From: Cryobacterium sp. Y11
GTDB taxonomy: Bacteria > Actinomycetota > Actinomycetes > Actinomycetales > Microbacteriaceae
Assembly (NCBI RefSeq): GCF_002929535.1
Contig: NZ_PJJO01000061.1
Coordinates: forward strand, 434,001-498,000
Length of the DNA stretch: 64,000 bases
Direction: 5' to 3'
The position numbers and the translations under genes were made by a program. Shown piece by piece: positions 42,126 through 52,379 of this stretch (positions within the stretch are counted from its first letter, which is position 1; every line of letters begins with the position of its first letter). The notes under the pieces are model-generated. The model was not told the DNA's origin. It did not search any database and saw nothing but the letters and a program-made list of their open reading frames with translations.

Positions 42126-44375
42126 ATGACCGGTTCGAGCGCTACCCATGGCCCCGAATTCGATGGTGTTGCATTGCCAGTTCCCCAGCGTGAACCGCTG
42201 ACGCTTGACACTCCCCTGAAAAAAGCCCTCAGCGCGCCTCAGGCCACGGCGTTGTTGAAGGCCTTCGCCATGCATACCGTCAACGATCTGCTCAGCCACT
42301 ACCCCCGTGATTACGCCGACCGCGAGGTGCTCCGGCCCCTGAATCAAGTCACGCCCGGCGCCAACATCACGGTCATCGCAGACATTGTTTCTGTACATGA
42401 AAAACGCATGTCGTCGCGGCCGGGCACAATCGTTGAAGTGGTGATCTCCGACGGTGGAGGCGAGTTCACCCTCACATTTTTCGGTAAAAATAGCCAGGAG
42501 TGGCGCCTCAAACAATTACGACCAGGCCTGCGCGGCAGTTTCTCCGGCAAAGTGCGCGTGTACAGGGGCGAGAGTCAATTGACGAATCCGTCGTATAAAA
42601 CCTTTGAGAGCGAAGAAGAAGAGGAGCGCGACGACCCGGCGGTGCGGCTCCGGCGCAAGCCGCTCATTCCGATTTACGCGGCAACGGCGGCCGAACCCAG
42701 CTGGAACTTGCAAATGATGATCGACCAGGTCCTGCGGCGCATTGGTACTCTGCCGGACCCTGTTCCCGACGATCTCCGGGCCGAACACGGCCTGCTCAGC
42801 CACACCCAGGCCATCCGTTGGATTCACAGCCCGGATGATGAAAAACAGTGGATGGCCGCACAGAACACCCTGCGATTTACCGAGGCTTGGGTGCTGCAGT
42901 GCGCGCTGATGCAGCGGCACAGCCTGGCAAGGGAGCGTCGCACCCGGCCGCGTGTTCCAACGCCCGGCGGGTACCTGGAACGCTTTGACGCCGCGTTGCC
43001 CTTCGTGCTCACGGTCGACCAAGAGATCTGCGCGGTCGAAATTGCTACCGACATGTCCCAGTCCGGCCCGATGAACCGTTTGTTGCAGGGCGAGGTCGGT
43101 TCCGGCAAGACCGTCGTGGCACTGCGGGCTATGCTGGCCGTGGCCGATAGCGGCGGCCAGACGGCGCTACTGGCGCCGACCGAGGTGCTGGCCGGGCAAC
43201 ACCTGCGGTCGATTACGACCTTGCTCGGCCCCGATCTCGCGGCTGAACTCATGCCAACCCTGCTCACCGGCAAACTTCCGGTAGCGCAGAAGCGCAAGGC
43301 CCTGCTGCGCACGGTATCTGGCCAGTCACGCATTGTGATCGGCACCCACGCCCTGCTCAGTGACACCGTGACCTTCTTCGATCTTGGTCTGATCGTGATT
43401 GACGAGCAACATCGGTTCGGCGTCGAGCAGCGGGAATCTCTACGGCTCAAGGGCGCAGAGCCACCGCATGTGCTCGTCATGACGGCTACCCCGATTCCCC
43501 GCACCATTGCCATGACCGTATTCGGCGACCTGGACGTGAGCACCATCCGCATGCTGCCGGCCGGACGTCAGGGCATCACCAGCATTGTCGTGCCGCTGTC
43601 AGATCACCCGAGCTGGTTTCAACGCATCTGGACCAAATTGGCCGAGGAACTCGCTCTCGGACGGCAAGGTTTTGTGGTCTGCCCGGCAATTTCGCCAGCC
43701 GAGATTGAAGAAGGCTCAGAGGCCGCGACAGAACCAGTGTCCGAGGACGACAAGAAGATTCCGCTCGCCAACGTCGAGACCGTGCACGAGAAGCTGCGCG
43801 GATTCGCGCCGCTGGCCGAATATCGTATAGAAGCCCTACACGGACGCATGACGAGCGACGAAAAAGATCGCATCATGCGCGCGTTCGCCGACGGTGAGAT
43901 CGACGTTCTCGTCGCAACGACCGTTATTGAGGTCGGTGTGGACGTGCCCAACGCTTCGGCCATGGTGGTGCTGGACGCTGAACGCTTCGGCGTTTCTCAG
44001 TTGCATCAGTTGCGTGGTCGAGTTGGACGTGGCGGTGTGCCGGGGCTGTGTCTGTTGGTCACCAACTCCCGCACCGGGTCGCCTGCCCGCCAGCGCATCG
44101 GTGATGTCGCCGCGACCCTCGACGGTTTCCGGCTCGCCGAACTCGACCTGGCGCTGCGTCGCGAGGGCAATGTGCTCGGCGACATGCAATCCGGCGAGGG
44201 AACGTCGCTGCGTTTTCTGCGGGTAGCTGTGGACGGCGATCTAATTGCCGAGGCGCGACAAGCCGCGTACCACCTCGTTTCGGGGGATCCGGGCATCCGC
44301 ACCAACCCGGCCCTGCGCGACGCGATCGCGCGTCGGCTGAACGAATCCGAGCGCACCTGGCTCGTGAAAGGTTGA
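42126..44375 (+). CDS. recG: ATP-dependent DNA helicase RecG
   Basis: 749 residues. Superfamily 2 helicase that reverses stalled forks and processes recombination intermediates. N-terminal wedge/OB domain (about 20-200; AMHTVNDLLSHYPRDYADR). Motif I is LLQGEVGSGKTVVALRAM (about 318-335), motif Ia LLAPTEVLAGQH, motif II VIDEQHRFGVEQR (DEQH), motif III MTATPIPRTIAMT, and motif VI HQLRGRVGRGG (about 623-633). The TRG-like C-terminal region is present. Acidic insertion (about 520-540, EEGSEAATEPVSEDDK) within helicase domain 2. Leaderless promoter upstream. Confidence 0.97.
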   Translation: MTGSSATHGPEFDGVALPVPQREPLTLDTPLKKALSAPQATALLKAFAMHTVNDLLSHYPRDYADREVLRPLNQVTPGANITVIADIVSVHEKRMSSRPGTIVEVVISDGGGEFTLTFFGKNSQEWRLKQLRPGLRGSFSGKVRVYRGESQLTNPSYKTFESEEEEERDDPAVRLRRKPLIPIYAATAAEPSWNLQMMIDQVLRRIGTLPDPVPDDLRAEHGLLSHTQAIRWIHSPDDEKQWMAAQNTLRFTEAWVLQCALMQRHSLARERRTRPRVPTPGGYLERFDAALPFVLTVDQEICAVEIATDMSQSGPMNRLLQGEVGSGKTVVALRAMLAVADSGGQTALLAPTEVLAGQHLRSITTLLGPDLAAELMPTLLTGKLPVAQKRKALLRTVSGQSRIVIGTHALLSDTVTFFDLGLIVIDEQHRFGVEQRESLRLKGAEPPHVLVMTATPIPRTIAMTVFGDLDVSTIRMLPAGRQGITSIVVPLSDHPSWFQRIWTKLAEELALGRQGFVVCPAISPAEIEEGSEAATEPVSEDDKKIPLANVETVHEKLRGFAPLAEYRIEALHGRMTSDEKDRIMRAFADGEIDVLVATTVIEVGVDVPNASAMVVLDAERFGVSQLHQLRGRVGRGGVPGLCLLVTNSRTGSPARQRIGDVAATLDGFRLAELDLALRREGNVLGDMQSGEGTSLRFLRVAVDGDLIAEARQAAYHLVSGDPGIRTNPALRDAIARRLNESERTWLVKG

Positions 44376-44439
44376 ATATGCTCACTCGTCGCCCGCTACC
44401 GGGCAGCGCACCGTCAGTCTGTGGCAGTAGGGTGTGACC

Positions 44440-44928
44440 ATGCGCAGGATCGCCGTCGTCCCTGGATCATTTGACCCCGTCACACTGGGCCACTTGGACG
44501 TGATCAATCGCGCGGCCGGCTTGTTCGACGAACTTCACGTTCTTGTCGTGCACAACCCCGACAAATCGGCCCTGCTGCCGATCAGCCAGCGCGTGTCGCT
44601 GCTGGAACAAGCCATCAAAGACGCCGGGCTGCCGACAAACATCGTCGTCGCCAGCTGGAGCATGGGCCTGCTCGTTGACTACTGCATGGATGTCGGCGCG
44701 AGCGTGCTGGTGAAGGGCATCCGCTCGCAGGTTGACGTCGCCTACGAGACTCCGATGGCCATCGTCAATCGCAACCTGGCTGCCGTCGAAACGGTCTTTC
44801 TGCTGCCGGATCCCGCCAACGCCCACGTCTCCAGCTCGCTGGTGCGTCAGGTGGCCGGCCTCGGTGGCGACGTCTCGCCGTACGTGCCACGAGCCGTCGC
44901 TGAATATCTGGAGCGGTCGCGAGTATGA
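44440..44928 (+). CDS. coaD: Phosphopantetheine adenylyltransferase
   Basis: 162 residues from ATG 44440; an in-frame GTG lies at 44434. The penultimate step of coenzyme A synthesis. The nucleotidyltransferase motif [14 protein letters not shown] (T/HxGH) is at about residues 8-21, and [15 protein letters not shown] and [20 protein letters not shown] are typical CoaD segments. TAGGGT (44428-44433) is 6 nt before the ATG, suggesting a leaderless start. The stop overlaps the moxR ATG by 4 nt. Confidence 0.96.
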   Translation: MRRIAVVPGSFDPVTLGHLDVINRAAGLFDELHVLVVHNPDKSALLPISQRVSLLEQAIKDAGLPTNIVVASWSMGLLVDYCMDVGASVLVKGIRSQVDVAYETPMAIVNRNLAAVETVFLLPDPANAHVSSSLVRQVAGLGGDVSPYVPRAVAEYLERSRV

Positions 44929-46052
44929 ATCAGCCGGCGCGCGCCTCGGCATTTGATCAGTCGCCTCGCGCTTCAGAGCCGTCGGTCGACACAGTGCGGG
45001 TCACGGACGTGTCAGCCGGTGATCTGCCCGAGCTGGTAGACCTGTCCGAATTGCAAGCCGCGGGTCGGGCCATCATGCGCAACATCGAGACGGTCATTGA
45101 CGGCAAACACGAGGCGGTGCAGATCGCGCTGACCGTGCTGCTCGCCGAAGGCCACCTGTTAATCGAAGATGTTCCCGGCGTGGGCAAGACCATGCTCGCC
45201 AAGGCACTCGCTCGATCCGTGGACTGCACCGTCGGACGCATCCAGTTCACCCCCGACCTGCTGCCCTCCGATGTGACCGGCGTATCGGTCTTCAACCAGG
45301 GGGAGCGCCGCTTTGAATTCAAGCCAGGGCCGGTCTTTGCGAATATTGTCATCGGTGATGAAATCAACCGCGCCAGCCCGAAAACCCAGTCGGCGCTGCT
45401 GGAATCGATGGAAGAGCGCCAGGTTACCGTCGACGGCATTACCTACCCGTTGGCACTGCCTTTCACCGTTATTGCCACCCAGAATCCGATCGAGATGGAA
45501 GGCACCTATGCCCTTCCTGAGGCGCAACGGGACCGGTTCATGGCCCGCATCTCGATGGGGTATCCCGACTCCCGGTCGGAACTGGCCATGCTCGACTCAC
45601 GCGACACGAACAGCCCGCTCGCGCTGATCGCGGCCGTCGTGTCGGGCGAGACTCTGCGGGCGATGATGCACACGGCCCGCACAATTTTCGCCTCGGCCGC
45701 GGTCAAAGAATATGCCGTGAATATTAGTCGGGCCACCCGCGATGATCGCGATCTGCGCCTCGGCGCCAGCCCGCGCGCGACGCTGCAGCTGATCCGCGCT
45801 GCGAAAGCACAAGCGGCCCTGAACGGCCGAGAATACGTACTTCCCGACGACATCGATTCACTCGCCGTTGCCGTGCTCGGACACCGACTGGTTCCCACCA
45901 GCCGCGCGCTCGGGCATCACCATCAGGACAGCGGGCCGGTGATCGACGATATCGTGCGCCGCATTCTGGCCGATACTCCCGTGCCAGTGGGGGAGACGCC
46001 GGCGGTGCACGCCGTTCCGGTTCGGCCGGTTGGATCAGCAGGACAGCCGTAG
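44925..46052 (+). CDS. MoxR-family AAA+ ATPase
   Basis: 375 residues. AAA+ core: Walker [19 protein letters not shown] (about 83-100), MoxR-specific [15 protein letters not shown], Walker [19 protein letters not shown] (about 141-158), sensor [20 protein letters not shown]-terminal AAA lid with [17 protein letters not shown]. The first ~40 residues are polar. It overlaps coaD by 4 nt and precedes a DUF58 gene and a transglutaminase gene, the standard MoxR-DUF58-TGase operon. The ATPase is thought to act as a chaperone with a von Willebrand-like DUF58 partner. Confidence 0.94.
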   Translation: MNQPARASAFDQSPRASEPSVDTVRVTDVSAGDLPELVDLSELQAAGRAIMRNIETVIDGKHEAVQIALTVLLAEGHLLIEDVPGVGKTMLAKALARSVDCTVGRIQFTPDLLPSDVTGVSVFNQGERRFEFKPGPVFANIVIGDEINRASPKTQSALLESMEERQVTVDGITYPLALPFTVIATQNPIEMEGTYALPEAQRDRFMARISMGYPDSRSELAMLDSRDTNSPLALIAAVVSGETLRAMMHTARTIFASAAVKEYAVNISRATRDDRDLRLGASPRATLQLIRAAKAQAALNGREYVLPDDIDSLAVAVLGHRLVPTSRALGHHHQDSGPVIDDIVRRILADTPVPVGETPAVHAVPVRPVGSAGQP

Positions 46053-46055
46053 CGG

Positions 46056-47459
46056 ATGGACGCGCGCGCTGTCGGTGATTCGGGACGGGTGACCCGTCCG
46101 GCCTGGCTCGTGCATCTGGCAGTGCGATTGCGCGCACGATTTACCCTGCGCGGCGGACTGTGTTTCGCATCCGGCATTGTTTTGCTCATCACCGCCGTGG
46201 TGGTGAACAGCCGGGACCTCATTTTCGTGGCCGGGCTGCTCACCATGGCCCCGCTCGTGGCGATCGGCTACGTATCGCTACGCCCAGCCCGCGTTGAGGT
46301 GATCCGTACCTTTCGCCCATCGGTCGTACCCGCTGGGGGAGAAAGTGTCGTCTCGTTGCAGCTGCGCAACCTCTCGGCGACACCGCTGAGCGGTGCCAGC
46401 TGGTCAGACACTCCCGAACCCGGAATCAACGTGGCTGCGGCAAGCCCGCTGTTGCTCGTGGACAAATTTGGCGCGACCGGCGACAGCGTGCGGCTCGAAT
46501 ACACGGTGACGCCGCGGGAGCGTGGGGTGTACGAGATTGGTCCGCTACTGGTCTCCCGGCATGACCCGTTTGGATTCGCCCACAGCACGCGTGTGGCGGG
46601 TGAACCGCATGACCTGATCGTGACGCCGCGGGTCATACCCCTGCCGGGCAGTGCACTGGGCCAGACCGGCAATGACGGTTCGATCCGCGAGTTATTGCGT
46701 CAGGCGAGTGTGACCTCGGACGAACTCATCGCTCGCGAATACCGCCCGGGTGACCCGATGCGGCGCGTGAACTGGCCGGCCACGGCTCGGCACGGCGAAA
46801 TCATGGTGCGGCAGGAGGAGTCGCGCAGCAACCCAGAGGCCCGTATCGTGCTTGACACCACCCTGGCTGGAAGCGCTGCGATGGGTGCCGGTCGGGTGCC
46901 GCCGCATCTCGTGGCCGCATTCGAACTCGTGGTCGAGCTGGCGGCATCCGTTGGTGTGCACCTGCTCGATGCCGGCTACCGCGTCGAGGTGAGCGAACTC
47001 GGTGCGAGCCAGCTCCTGCCCGGGGGGGAGCAGACTCGTGGCGCTGAGCAGGCTCTGGGCGGGCTGCACGGTGACGTGCCGGCCGTCTACCGCGCTCCCG
47101 GCGGTGACCGAATGCTGCTGGAGAGCCTGGCGAGCGTGGTTCCGGTTCCGTGGCCCAGTCGCAGCGAGCGCATCGCCGCGGCGCGCCGCGCTCCGGTGCG
47201 GGCAGCGCTCCGCGGGGCGCAACTCTCTCTGCCGACGTTTGCGATGCTCGCCAGTGTCTCTGAAGCGGATGTCGATGACCTCGTCGCGCTCGCCCGTCAC
47301 TGCGAGCCCGCCGTCGCGTTGGTGGCACGCACCGTAGTCGCGCGTGCCCGCGAGCGGCTGCAGGAGGCCGGCTGGCGCTGCGTCGAGCTTCAGACGGCCG
47401 AAGACCTGCCCGGCGCCTGGGAGGGCGTATTTCAGGAGCAAGGCTCCGTTCATGACTAG
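46056..47459 (+). CDS. DUF58 domain protein
   Basis: 467 residues. Two adjacent N-terminal helices (GGLCFASGIVLLITAVVVNS and LIFVAGLLTMAPLVAIGYVSL), an Ig-like extracytoplasmic-type domain (about 75-190), then the DUF58 core with the diagnostic REYRPGDPMRRVNWPATARHG (in two overlapping motifs, about 228-248) and a vWA-like fold with a missing metal-binding site. Separated by 3 nt from the moxR gene and overlapping the next gene by 8 nt, so it is an operon member. It probably links the ATPase to a membrane or envelope complex. Confidence 0.92.
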   Translation: MDARAVGDSGRVTRPAWLVHLAVRLRARFTLRGGLCFASGIVLLITAVVVNSRDLIFVAGLLTMAPLVAIGYVSLRPARVEVIRTFRPSVVPAGGESVVSLQLRNLSATPLSGASWSDTPEPGINVAAASPLLLVDKFGATGDSVRLEYTVTPRERGVYEIGPLLVSRHDPFGFAHSTRVAGEPHDLIVTPRVIPLPGSALGQTGNDGSIRELLRQASVTSDELIAREYRPGDPMRRVNWPATARHGEIMVRQEESRSNPEARIVLDTTLAGSAAMGAGRVPPHLVAAFELVVELAASVGVHLLDAGYRVEVSELGASQLLPGGEQTRGAEQALGGLHGDVPAVYRAPGGDRMLLESLASVVPVPWPSRSERIAAARRAPVRAALRGAQLSLPTFAMLASVSEADVDDLVALARHCEPAVALVARTVVARARERLQEAGWRCVELQTAEDLPGAWEGVFQEQGSVHD

Positions 47460-49854
47460 CCCGGCGACCAAGCCGGCTCCAGCGGTCGGTTTTGCACAGC
47501 ACCCGACCGTGCCCATACCGCCGCGACCGGTGAGGCGCCGGCGCGGCGGCCCGGATGCCGCACTCTGGCCTCTCGCCCTCACCATGCTGCTGTTGCTCCT
47601 GATCTCCTGTGCGGCCCTCGGACCGTTGTTGCGGGGTAGCGCGTGGTGGTGGGTGTGTGCGGCCGTGGCAACGGCCGTGCTGCTTGGCGCTGCGGTGCTT
47701 CGACGTCTGGGAGTGCCTCGCCGGGTCGTTCCATTCGCGAACACCGCGGTGCTCGTCGGAACACTGACGCTGCTGTTCGGCGCGGGAACCGGGCTGTTCT
47801 GGCTCCTTCCGACGCCAAAAACGGTGCAGACTTTCAGCGGCCTGGTCGACGCAGGGGTGGCCTCCATCGCCCAGCAGAGCACGCCAGCAGAGGTGACCAT
47901 CGGCATCCTCTTCTTGTTGGCCAGCGGTACCGGGCTCATCGCCGTTGTGATGGACCTGTTGGCCATCACTTTTCGCTGGCCAGCCCTCGGTGCGGTTCCC
48001 GTGCTGGTGCCGCTGCTGGCGCCTAGTTTTGTTATCGAGGACGGAGCAGACCTCCCCGCGCTTATTGTGGCTGCCATCGCGTTTTTGCTGCTGCTGCGCG
48101 TGGACGTTTACGTGCATCGAGCGCAGGAGACGCGGCATCCGCCGGTCGGACCGCTCGCTCCCCGGTCGTACCGTGCCGCGCAGCCGCGCGGCCCCGGGCC
48201 AATGTGGGGAACGTTGGCGGTGGGATCGATCGCCATTGTCAGTGCACTGGTGCTCGGTGCGATTGCGCCAGCGCTGACGGCGGGCGGGTTGGTCTCGCCC
48301 CGAACCGGCGGGTTATTGTTTGGAAGCGGGGTCAGCCCCATGATCAGCCTGGGCCAGGACCTGCGTCGTCCCAAGGCCGGGCCAGCGTTTCACTACACGT
48401 CCACCGGCACGGAGCGGCCATATTTCACCCTGCTGACCCTCGACGAGGTGATCGGACTGAACTGGACGGCGCGCACAGATCGAACAGACACCCGCAACAC
48501 CGTCGATGACATCCAGCGTCCGTTCGGGCTCGCCGCCAACGTGGAGACCACCCAATCGTCGACCGCGGTCGTGATCGACGGCGTCAACAGTCATTGGCTG
48601 CCAGCACCGGCCCGCGCGACCAGCGTCGAGGGGCTCACCGGCCGCTGGTACTGGGATAGCCGCACCCGGGCAATCGCAAGCGTTACAGCGAACACCTTCG
48701 GCCAGAAGTACACGGTGTCGGCGCTTGAACTTGAACCGACCGCCGCGCAGCTGCGCAGCTCGAGCACAAACTTTCCAGCGAGCGTGCAAGAAAATCTTCA
48801 ACTGCCGGTGGAACCGCCGCTCATTATCGAGGAGACGGCCCGGCAGGTCACGGCCGGAACGGCGTCGAACTATGACGCCGCCGTTGCCATCCAGAACTAC
48901 CTGCGTAGCAGCGTCTTCACCTACGACACCGAAGCGCCCGTCGAAGATGGCTATGACGGTGGCGGCGTCGACGTGATCGGCGTGTTTCTGCAAACCCAGC
49001 GCGGGTACTGCGTGCACTTCGCTGCGACCATGGCTGCCATGGCGCGCACGCTCGGCATTCCCTCTCGGGTGTCGCTCGGCTATCTACCCGGCGTGAAATC
49101 GCAGGACCAAGAGACGGGCGCTGTGCGGTACGACGTTGATTCGCACGACCTGCACGCCTGGCCGGAGCTGTACTTCGTCGGCATCGGCTGGGTGCGATTT
49201 GAGCCGACGCCGGGCCGCGGCACGGTACCCAACTACGAGACGATAGTGGATTCCGGCACATCGTCGGCGCTGCCAGGTGGAGCCGCCGCCACGAGCGCTC
49301 CCGGTCTGAGCCCCGACCGGCTCGCCGACGATACGGCCCTCGAAGGCGGCGCCGCCGCGCAGACGGCCTCCGGCGCCAGCAACCTGTCGTCCGTCGTCGG
49401 CTTCAGCGCGCTCGGGCTCGTGCTGCTCCTCCTGCCGGCAGCGGGCAGACGGATGCTGCGGCGCCGGCGGCTGCGCCGCATCCGTTCCGGAGAGGCCGGC
49501 GCAACCACCGCGTGGACCGAGTTGCAGCACACCTGTCGCGATCAGTGGATTCCCGTGCCAGACACCGAGACTCCGCGTGCCTTCGCGGCACGGTTGGAGC
49601 GGCTCGGCACCCTCGACGCCGCCACAGCGGAGGCGCTGGAACGGGTGCTGCTCGCGGTCGAGCGGTCTCGGTTCGATCGCGCCGGTGCGCCGGCACCGAC
49701 CCTGGCCGAGGACCTTACCCGGGTCGTGCGCGCGCTGACCCGGTGCGCGAGTGTCGGCATCCGTTTGCGGGCTGTTGTTTTGCCTGCCTCGCTGTTCACC
49801 GCGCTCGGTGCGTTGCTGGGCGGCGAGCGTCGGGCCAGCACGATCGCCTCCTGA
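47452..49854 (+). CDS. TgpA-like transmembrane transglutaminase-domain protein
   Basis: 800 residues from ATG 47452, with AGGAG about 14 nt upstream; earlier in-frame starts lie in the DUF58 gene. The N-terminal part has about six or seven helices (residues 40-280; DUF3488/TgpA-type). The extracytoplasmic transglutaminase core (about 490-610) has the catalytic Cys in QRGYCVHFAATMAAMARTLG, His in HDLHAWPELYF and the Asp-bearing segment GWVRFEPTPGRG. One more helix (VVGFSALGLVLLLLPAAG, about 646-663) leads to a cytoplasmic DUF4129-like tail. The third gene of the MoxR-DUF58-TGase operon. The substrate protein is unknown. Confidence 0.9.
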   Translation: MTSPATKPAPAVGFAQHPTVPIPPRPVRRRRGGPDAALWPLALTMLLLLLISCAALGPLLRGSAWWWVCAAVATAVLLGAAVLRRLGVPRRVVPFANTAVLVGTLTLLFGAGTGLFWLLPTPKTVQTFSGLVDAGVASIAQQSTPAEVTIGILFLLASGTGLIAVVMDLLAITFRWPALGAVPVLVPLLAPSFVIEDGADLPALIVAAIAFLLLLRVDVYVHRAQETRHPPVGPLAPRSYRAAQPRGPGPMWGTLAVGSIAIVSALVLGAIAPALTAGGLVSPRTGGLLFGSGVSPMISLGQDLRRPKAGPAFHYTSTGTERPYFTLLTLDEVIGLNWTARTDRTDTRNTVDDIQRPFGLAANVETTQSSTAVVIDGVNSHWLPAPARATSVEGLTGRWYWDSRTRAIASVTANTFGQKYTVSALELEPTAAQLRSSSTNFPASVQENLQLPVEPPLIIEETARQVTAGTASNYDAAVAIQNYLRSSVFTYDTEAPVEDGYDGGGVDVIGVFLQTQRGYCVHFAATMAAMARTLGIPSRVSLGYLPGVKSQDQETGAVRYDVDSHDLHAWPELYFVGIGWVRFEPTPGRGTVPNYETIVDSGTSSALPGGAAATSAPGLSPDRLADDTALEGGAAAQTASGASNLSSVVGFSALGLVLLLLPAAGRRMLRRRRLRRIRSGEAGATTAWTELQHTCRDQWIPVPDTETPRAFAARLERLGTLDAATAEALERVLLAVERSRFDRAGAPAPTLAEDLTRVVRALTRCASVGIRLRAVVLPASLFTALGALLGGERRASTIAS

Positions 49855-49877
49855 ACGGAGCACCCACGCAGAAAGCG

Positions 49878-49883
49878 TACAAT
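49878..49883 (+). promoter_or_regulatory. -10 box TACAAT of the yceD-rpmF operon
   Basis: TACAAT lies 8 nt before GTG 49892 and no ribosome binding site intervenes. It is a near-consensus -10 and implies a leaderless transcript. Confidence 0.65.
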
Positions 49884-49891
49884 TTACGACC

Positions 49892-50461
49892 GTGACTAAG
49901 TTCAAGAAGACGCCGTACACGGTCGATGTGCGTGACCTCATTAACCGCCCAGGCACCATGCACGAACGCCACCTCGACATTGCAGTGCCCGACGACCTCG
50001 GCGCCGGCCTCGTAGCCGTGAAAGCCGGGTCGATTCTGTCGACTGAGCTGCGGCTTGAGGCGATGCACGAGGGAATTTTGGTGAGCGTCGAGGTGTATGC
50101 GCGGGCGCTTGGCGAGTGCGGCCGCTGCCTGAAAGACATCGACCTGCCGGTTCGAGTTCATTTTGCGGAGCTTTTCGGTTATCCTCAGGAGGAAGCCTTC
50201 GAGTTTGAGATTTTGGACGACCATGTCGATTTGGAATCTTTGATCCGGGACGCGGTAGTGTTATCACTTCCGTTCCAGCCGGTATGTCGGCGGGATTGCC
50301 CTGGTCTTGACAGTGAGACCGGACAGCCGCTTGACGAATTGCCCGAACTCGTTTCCGACGATGCGCTCGATCCCCGGTGGTCAGCGCTGGCGGGGTTCAC
50401 GGCTTCCACAGACAACGACATGGGTGCGGACACCCATGTTTCAGACAGAGAAGAGAAGTAG
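49892..50461 (+). CDS. DUF177 (YceD) family protein
   Basis: 189 residues from GTG 49892; earlier in-frame starts overlap the transglutaminase gene. The family layout is an N-terminal [15 protein letters not shown] region, then [16 protein letters not shown] (about residues 74-89) and [16 protein letters not shown] near residue 133; the CxxC and C-x3-C pairs may bind zinc. YceD proteins are encoded immediately before rpmF in most bacteria and are linked to 23S rRNA and ribosome assembly in some. The spacing of 2 nt to rpmF shows coupling. Confidence 0.9.
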   Translation: MTKFKKTPYTVDVRDLINRPGTMHERHLDIAVPDDLGAGLVAVKAGSILSTELRLEAMHEGILVSVEVYARALGECGRCLKDIDLPVRVHFAELFGYPQEEAFEFEILDDHVDLESLIRDAVVLSLPFQPVCRRDCPGLDSETGQPLDELPELVSDDALDPRWSALAGFTASTDNDMGADTHVSDREEK

Positions 50462-50463
50462 TC

Positions 50464-50667
50464 ATGGCAGTTCCGAAGCGCAAGATGTCGCGTTCCAACA
50501 CCCACTCGCGTCGCGCGCAGTGGAAGGCCACGCCTCCCACCCTCGTGAAGACCATGGAGGGCGGCAAGGTTGTCTACAGCCTGCCTCACCGCGCCAAGGT
50601 CGTCACCGACTCCACCGGCACCCCGTTGTTCATGGAATACAAGGGCCGTAAAGTCGCCGACATTTAA
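50464..50667 (+). CDS. rpmF: 50S ribosomal protein L32
   Basis: 67 residues from ATG 50464. The N-terminus [20 protein letters not shown] is highly typical. The zinc-binding cysteines of the C+ form are absent, as in other actinobacterial L32 paralogues (C- form). GAAGAGAAG gives the ribosome binding site inside the yceD end. Basic, cytoplasmic, part of the large ribosomal subunit. Confidence 0.97.
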   Translation: MAVPKRKMSRSNTHSRRAQWKATPPTLVKTMEGGKVVYSLPHRAKVVTDSTGTPLFMEYKGRKVADI

Positions 50668-50700
50668 GTCGTCGCTGCTCCATAGACCAGAACTCGGTCA

Positions 50701-51393
50701 ATGAAAAGCGTGAAGACCGAGCGGTCGCCCCTGTTGGCGACCCTCGGCGTGCAGATTGAACCGGTGATTCTGGAGCTTGCTCTGACCCACCGGTCTTTTG
50801 CGTACGAAAATGGCGGCATTCCCACCAACGAGCGTCTGGAATTTCTCGGCGACTCGATTCTGGGTCAAGCCGTCACGGTCATGCTCTACCGCAGCTACCC
50901 TCACCTCGACGAGGGGCACCTCGCCAAGCGCCGGGCCAGTCTGGTGTCGACGGCAGCCCTCGCGCAGATCGCTCGCGGCCTTGATCTGGGCGAGTACATT
51001 CTGCTCGGTCGGGGCGAGATTCTCACCGGGGGACGCGACAAGGCCTCCATTTTGGCCGACACCGTTGAGGCGCTTATCGGCGCGACGTTCTTGGATGCTG
51101 GTGGCGCAGTCGCCACCGCGTTTGTGCTGCGCCTGATCGAGCCGCTTCTGGCCGAGCCCGGCCACTTCGGCGTGTCGATGGACCCGAAGACGAGCCTGCA
51201 GGAGCTCGCCGCGAGCAGGGGGGTCGGCGTTCCTGTCTACACCCTCGAGGACAGCGGACCCGATCACTCCAAGGTGTTCGTCGCGACGGTCGTTATCGGC
51301 TCGGCCGTGACCGCCCAGGGCGTTGGCCCGAGCAAGAAGTTCGCCGAGATGGCCGCGGCCCGCGACGCCATCGACCGGCTCAACGCACTCTAA
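50701..51393 (+). CDS. rnc: Ribonuclease III
   Basis: 230 residues. Processes double-stranded rRNA and other RNA precursors. The catalytic domain carries the signature NERLEFLGDSILG (about 41-53) with the essential Glu/Asp residues and DTVEALIGATFLDAG with the second acidic pair (about 120-134). The C-terminal double-stranded RNA-binding domain is at about 158-228 (DPKTSLQELAASRG; KKFAEMAAARDAI). mutM follows 11 nt later, the usual rnc-mutM-smc order, though here other genes lie between mutM and smc. Confidence 0.97.
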   Translation: MKSVKTERSPLLATLGVQIEPVILELALTHRSFAYENGGIPTNERLEFLGDSILGQAVTVMLYRSYPHLDEGHLAKRRASLVSTAALAQIARGLDLGEYILLGRGEILTGGRDKASILADTVEALIGATFLDAGGAVATAFVLRLIEPLLAEPGHFGVSMDPKTSLQELAASRGVGVPVYTLEDSGPDHSKVFVATVVIGSAVTAQGVGPSKKFAEMAAARDAIDRLNAL

Positions 51394-51404
51394 CTTTTCT
51401 GCCT

Positions 51405-52316
51405 ATGCCGGAACTGCCCGAAGTTGAAGTCGTGCGCGCCGGCCTACAGCCGGCCGTGACCGACGCCCTGGTTACCGGGGTCGAAATCTTCGACGAGCGT
51501 TCCTTGCGCCGGCACGCGCCGGCGGCCGGATCGTTCGCCGAGCGGCTTGTTGGGCGACGAATTCTCGCGGCCGTGCGCCGCGGCAAGTTTCTGTGGCTGC
51601 CGCTCGACAGCGGCCGCGCGGTGGTCATTCACCTCGGGATGAGTGGCCAGGTGCTGCTGCGCGCACCGGGAGCGGCGCCCGATCGTATGTTGCGCATCCG
51701 TTTGACGCTGGAACACCCGACCCACGGCGAACTGTGGGTCAATTTCGTCGACCAGCGCATCTTCGGCAGCATGGCCGTCGATACCATGGGCCCGACCGCT
51801 GACGGGTTTTCCGGTGGCTATTCGGCAACCAGCGAAGCGGATGCCGCCTGGCAGCACCGCATTCCGTCGCAGGTCGCGCATATCGCTCGCGACCCGATCG
51901 ACCCGTCGTTTTCTGCGAGCGCTTTCTTCGCGGCCCTGGCGCGCAAGAAGACCGGTATCAAACGGGCCCTGCTCGACCAGAACCTGATCAGCGGTATCGG
52001 CAATATCTACGCCGACGAAGCGCTGTTCGCCGCGCGCATCCACTACGAGCAGCCGGCTGCATCGCTGTCACACGCGAAAGCCACGACCTTGCTCGCGGCC
52101 GTGCGCACCATTTTGCAACGCGCCCTGGCCGAGGGCGGCACCAGCTTCGACGCCCAATACGTGAATGTGAACGGTCAGTCCGGCTATTTCGCGCACAGCC
52201 TCGAGGCCTACGGCCGGCAGGGCACGCCGTGCTCCCGCTGCGGCACCCTTCTCGTGCGTGAGCAATTCATGAACCGGGGCTCGCACTTCTGCCCGCGCTG
52301 CCAGCGGCTGCGGTAG
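51405..52316 (+). CDS. mutM: Formamidopyrimidine-DNA glycosylase
   Basis: 303 residues. Removes 8-oxoguanine and formamidopyrimidines. The catalytic N-terminal Pro and Glu are in MPELPEVEVVRAGL; the Lys of the beta-strand loop is in GKFLWLPLD; the helix-two-turn-helix has DQNLISGIGNIYADEALF (about 194-211); the C-terminal zinc finger is CSRCGTLLVRE...HFCPRCQR with all four Cys. Intact. Confidence 0.97.
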   Translation: MPELPEVEVVRAGLQPAVTDALVTGVEIFDERSLRRHAPAAGSFAERLVGRRILAAVRRGKFLWLPLDSGRAVVIHLGMSGQVLLRAPGAAPDRMLRIRLTLEHPTHGELWVNFVDQRIFGSMAVDTMGPTADGFSGGYSATSEADAAWQHRIPSQVAHIARDPIDPSFSASAFFAALARKKTGIKRALLDQNLISGIGNIYADEALFAARIHYEQPAASLSHAKATTLLAAVRTILQRALAEGGTSFDAQYVNVNGQSGYFAHSLEAYGRQGTPCSRCGTLLVREQFMNRGSHFCPRCQRLR

Positions 52317-52379
52317 CCGCGTTGCGCTGGGCGTTGGCTGCGCTGGCGTTGGTGCATCGAGGCCGATGCGGTCCTGCAC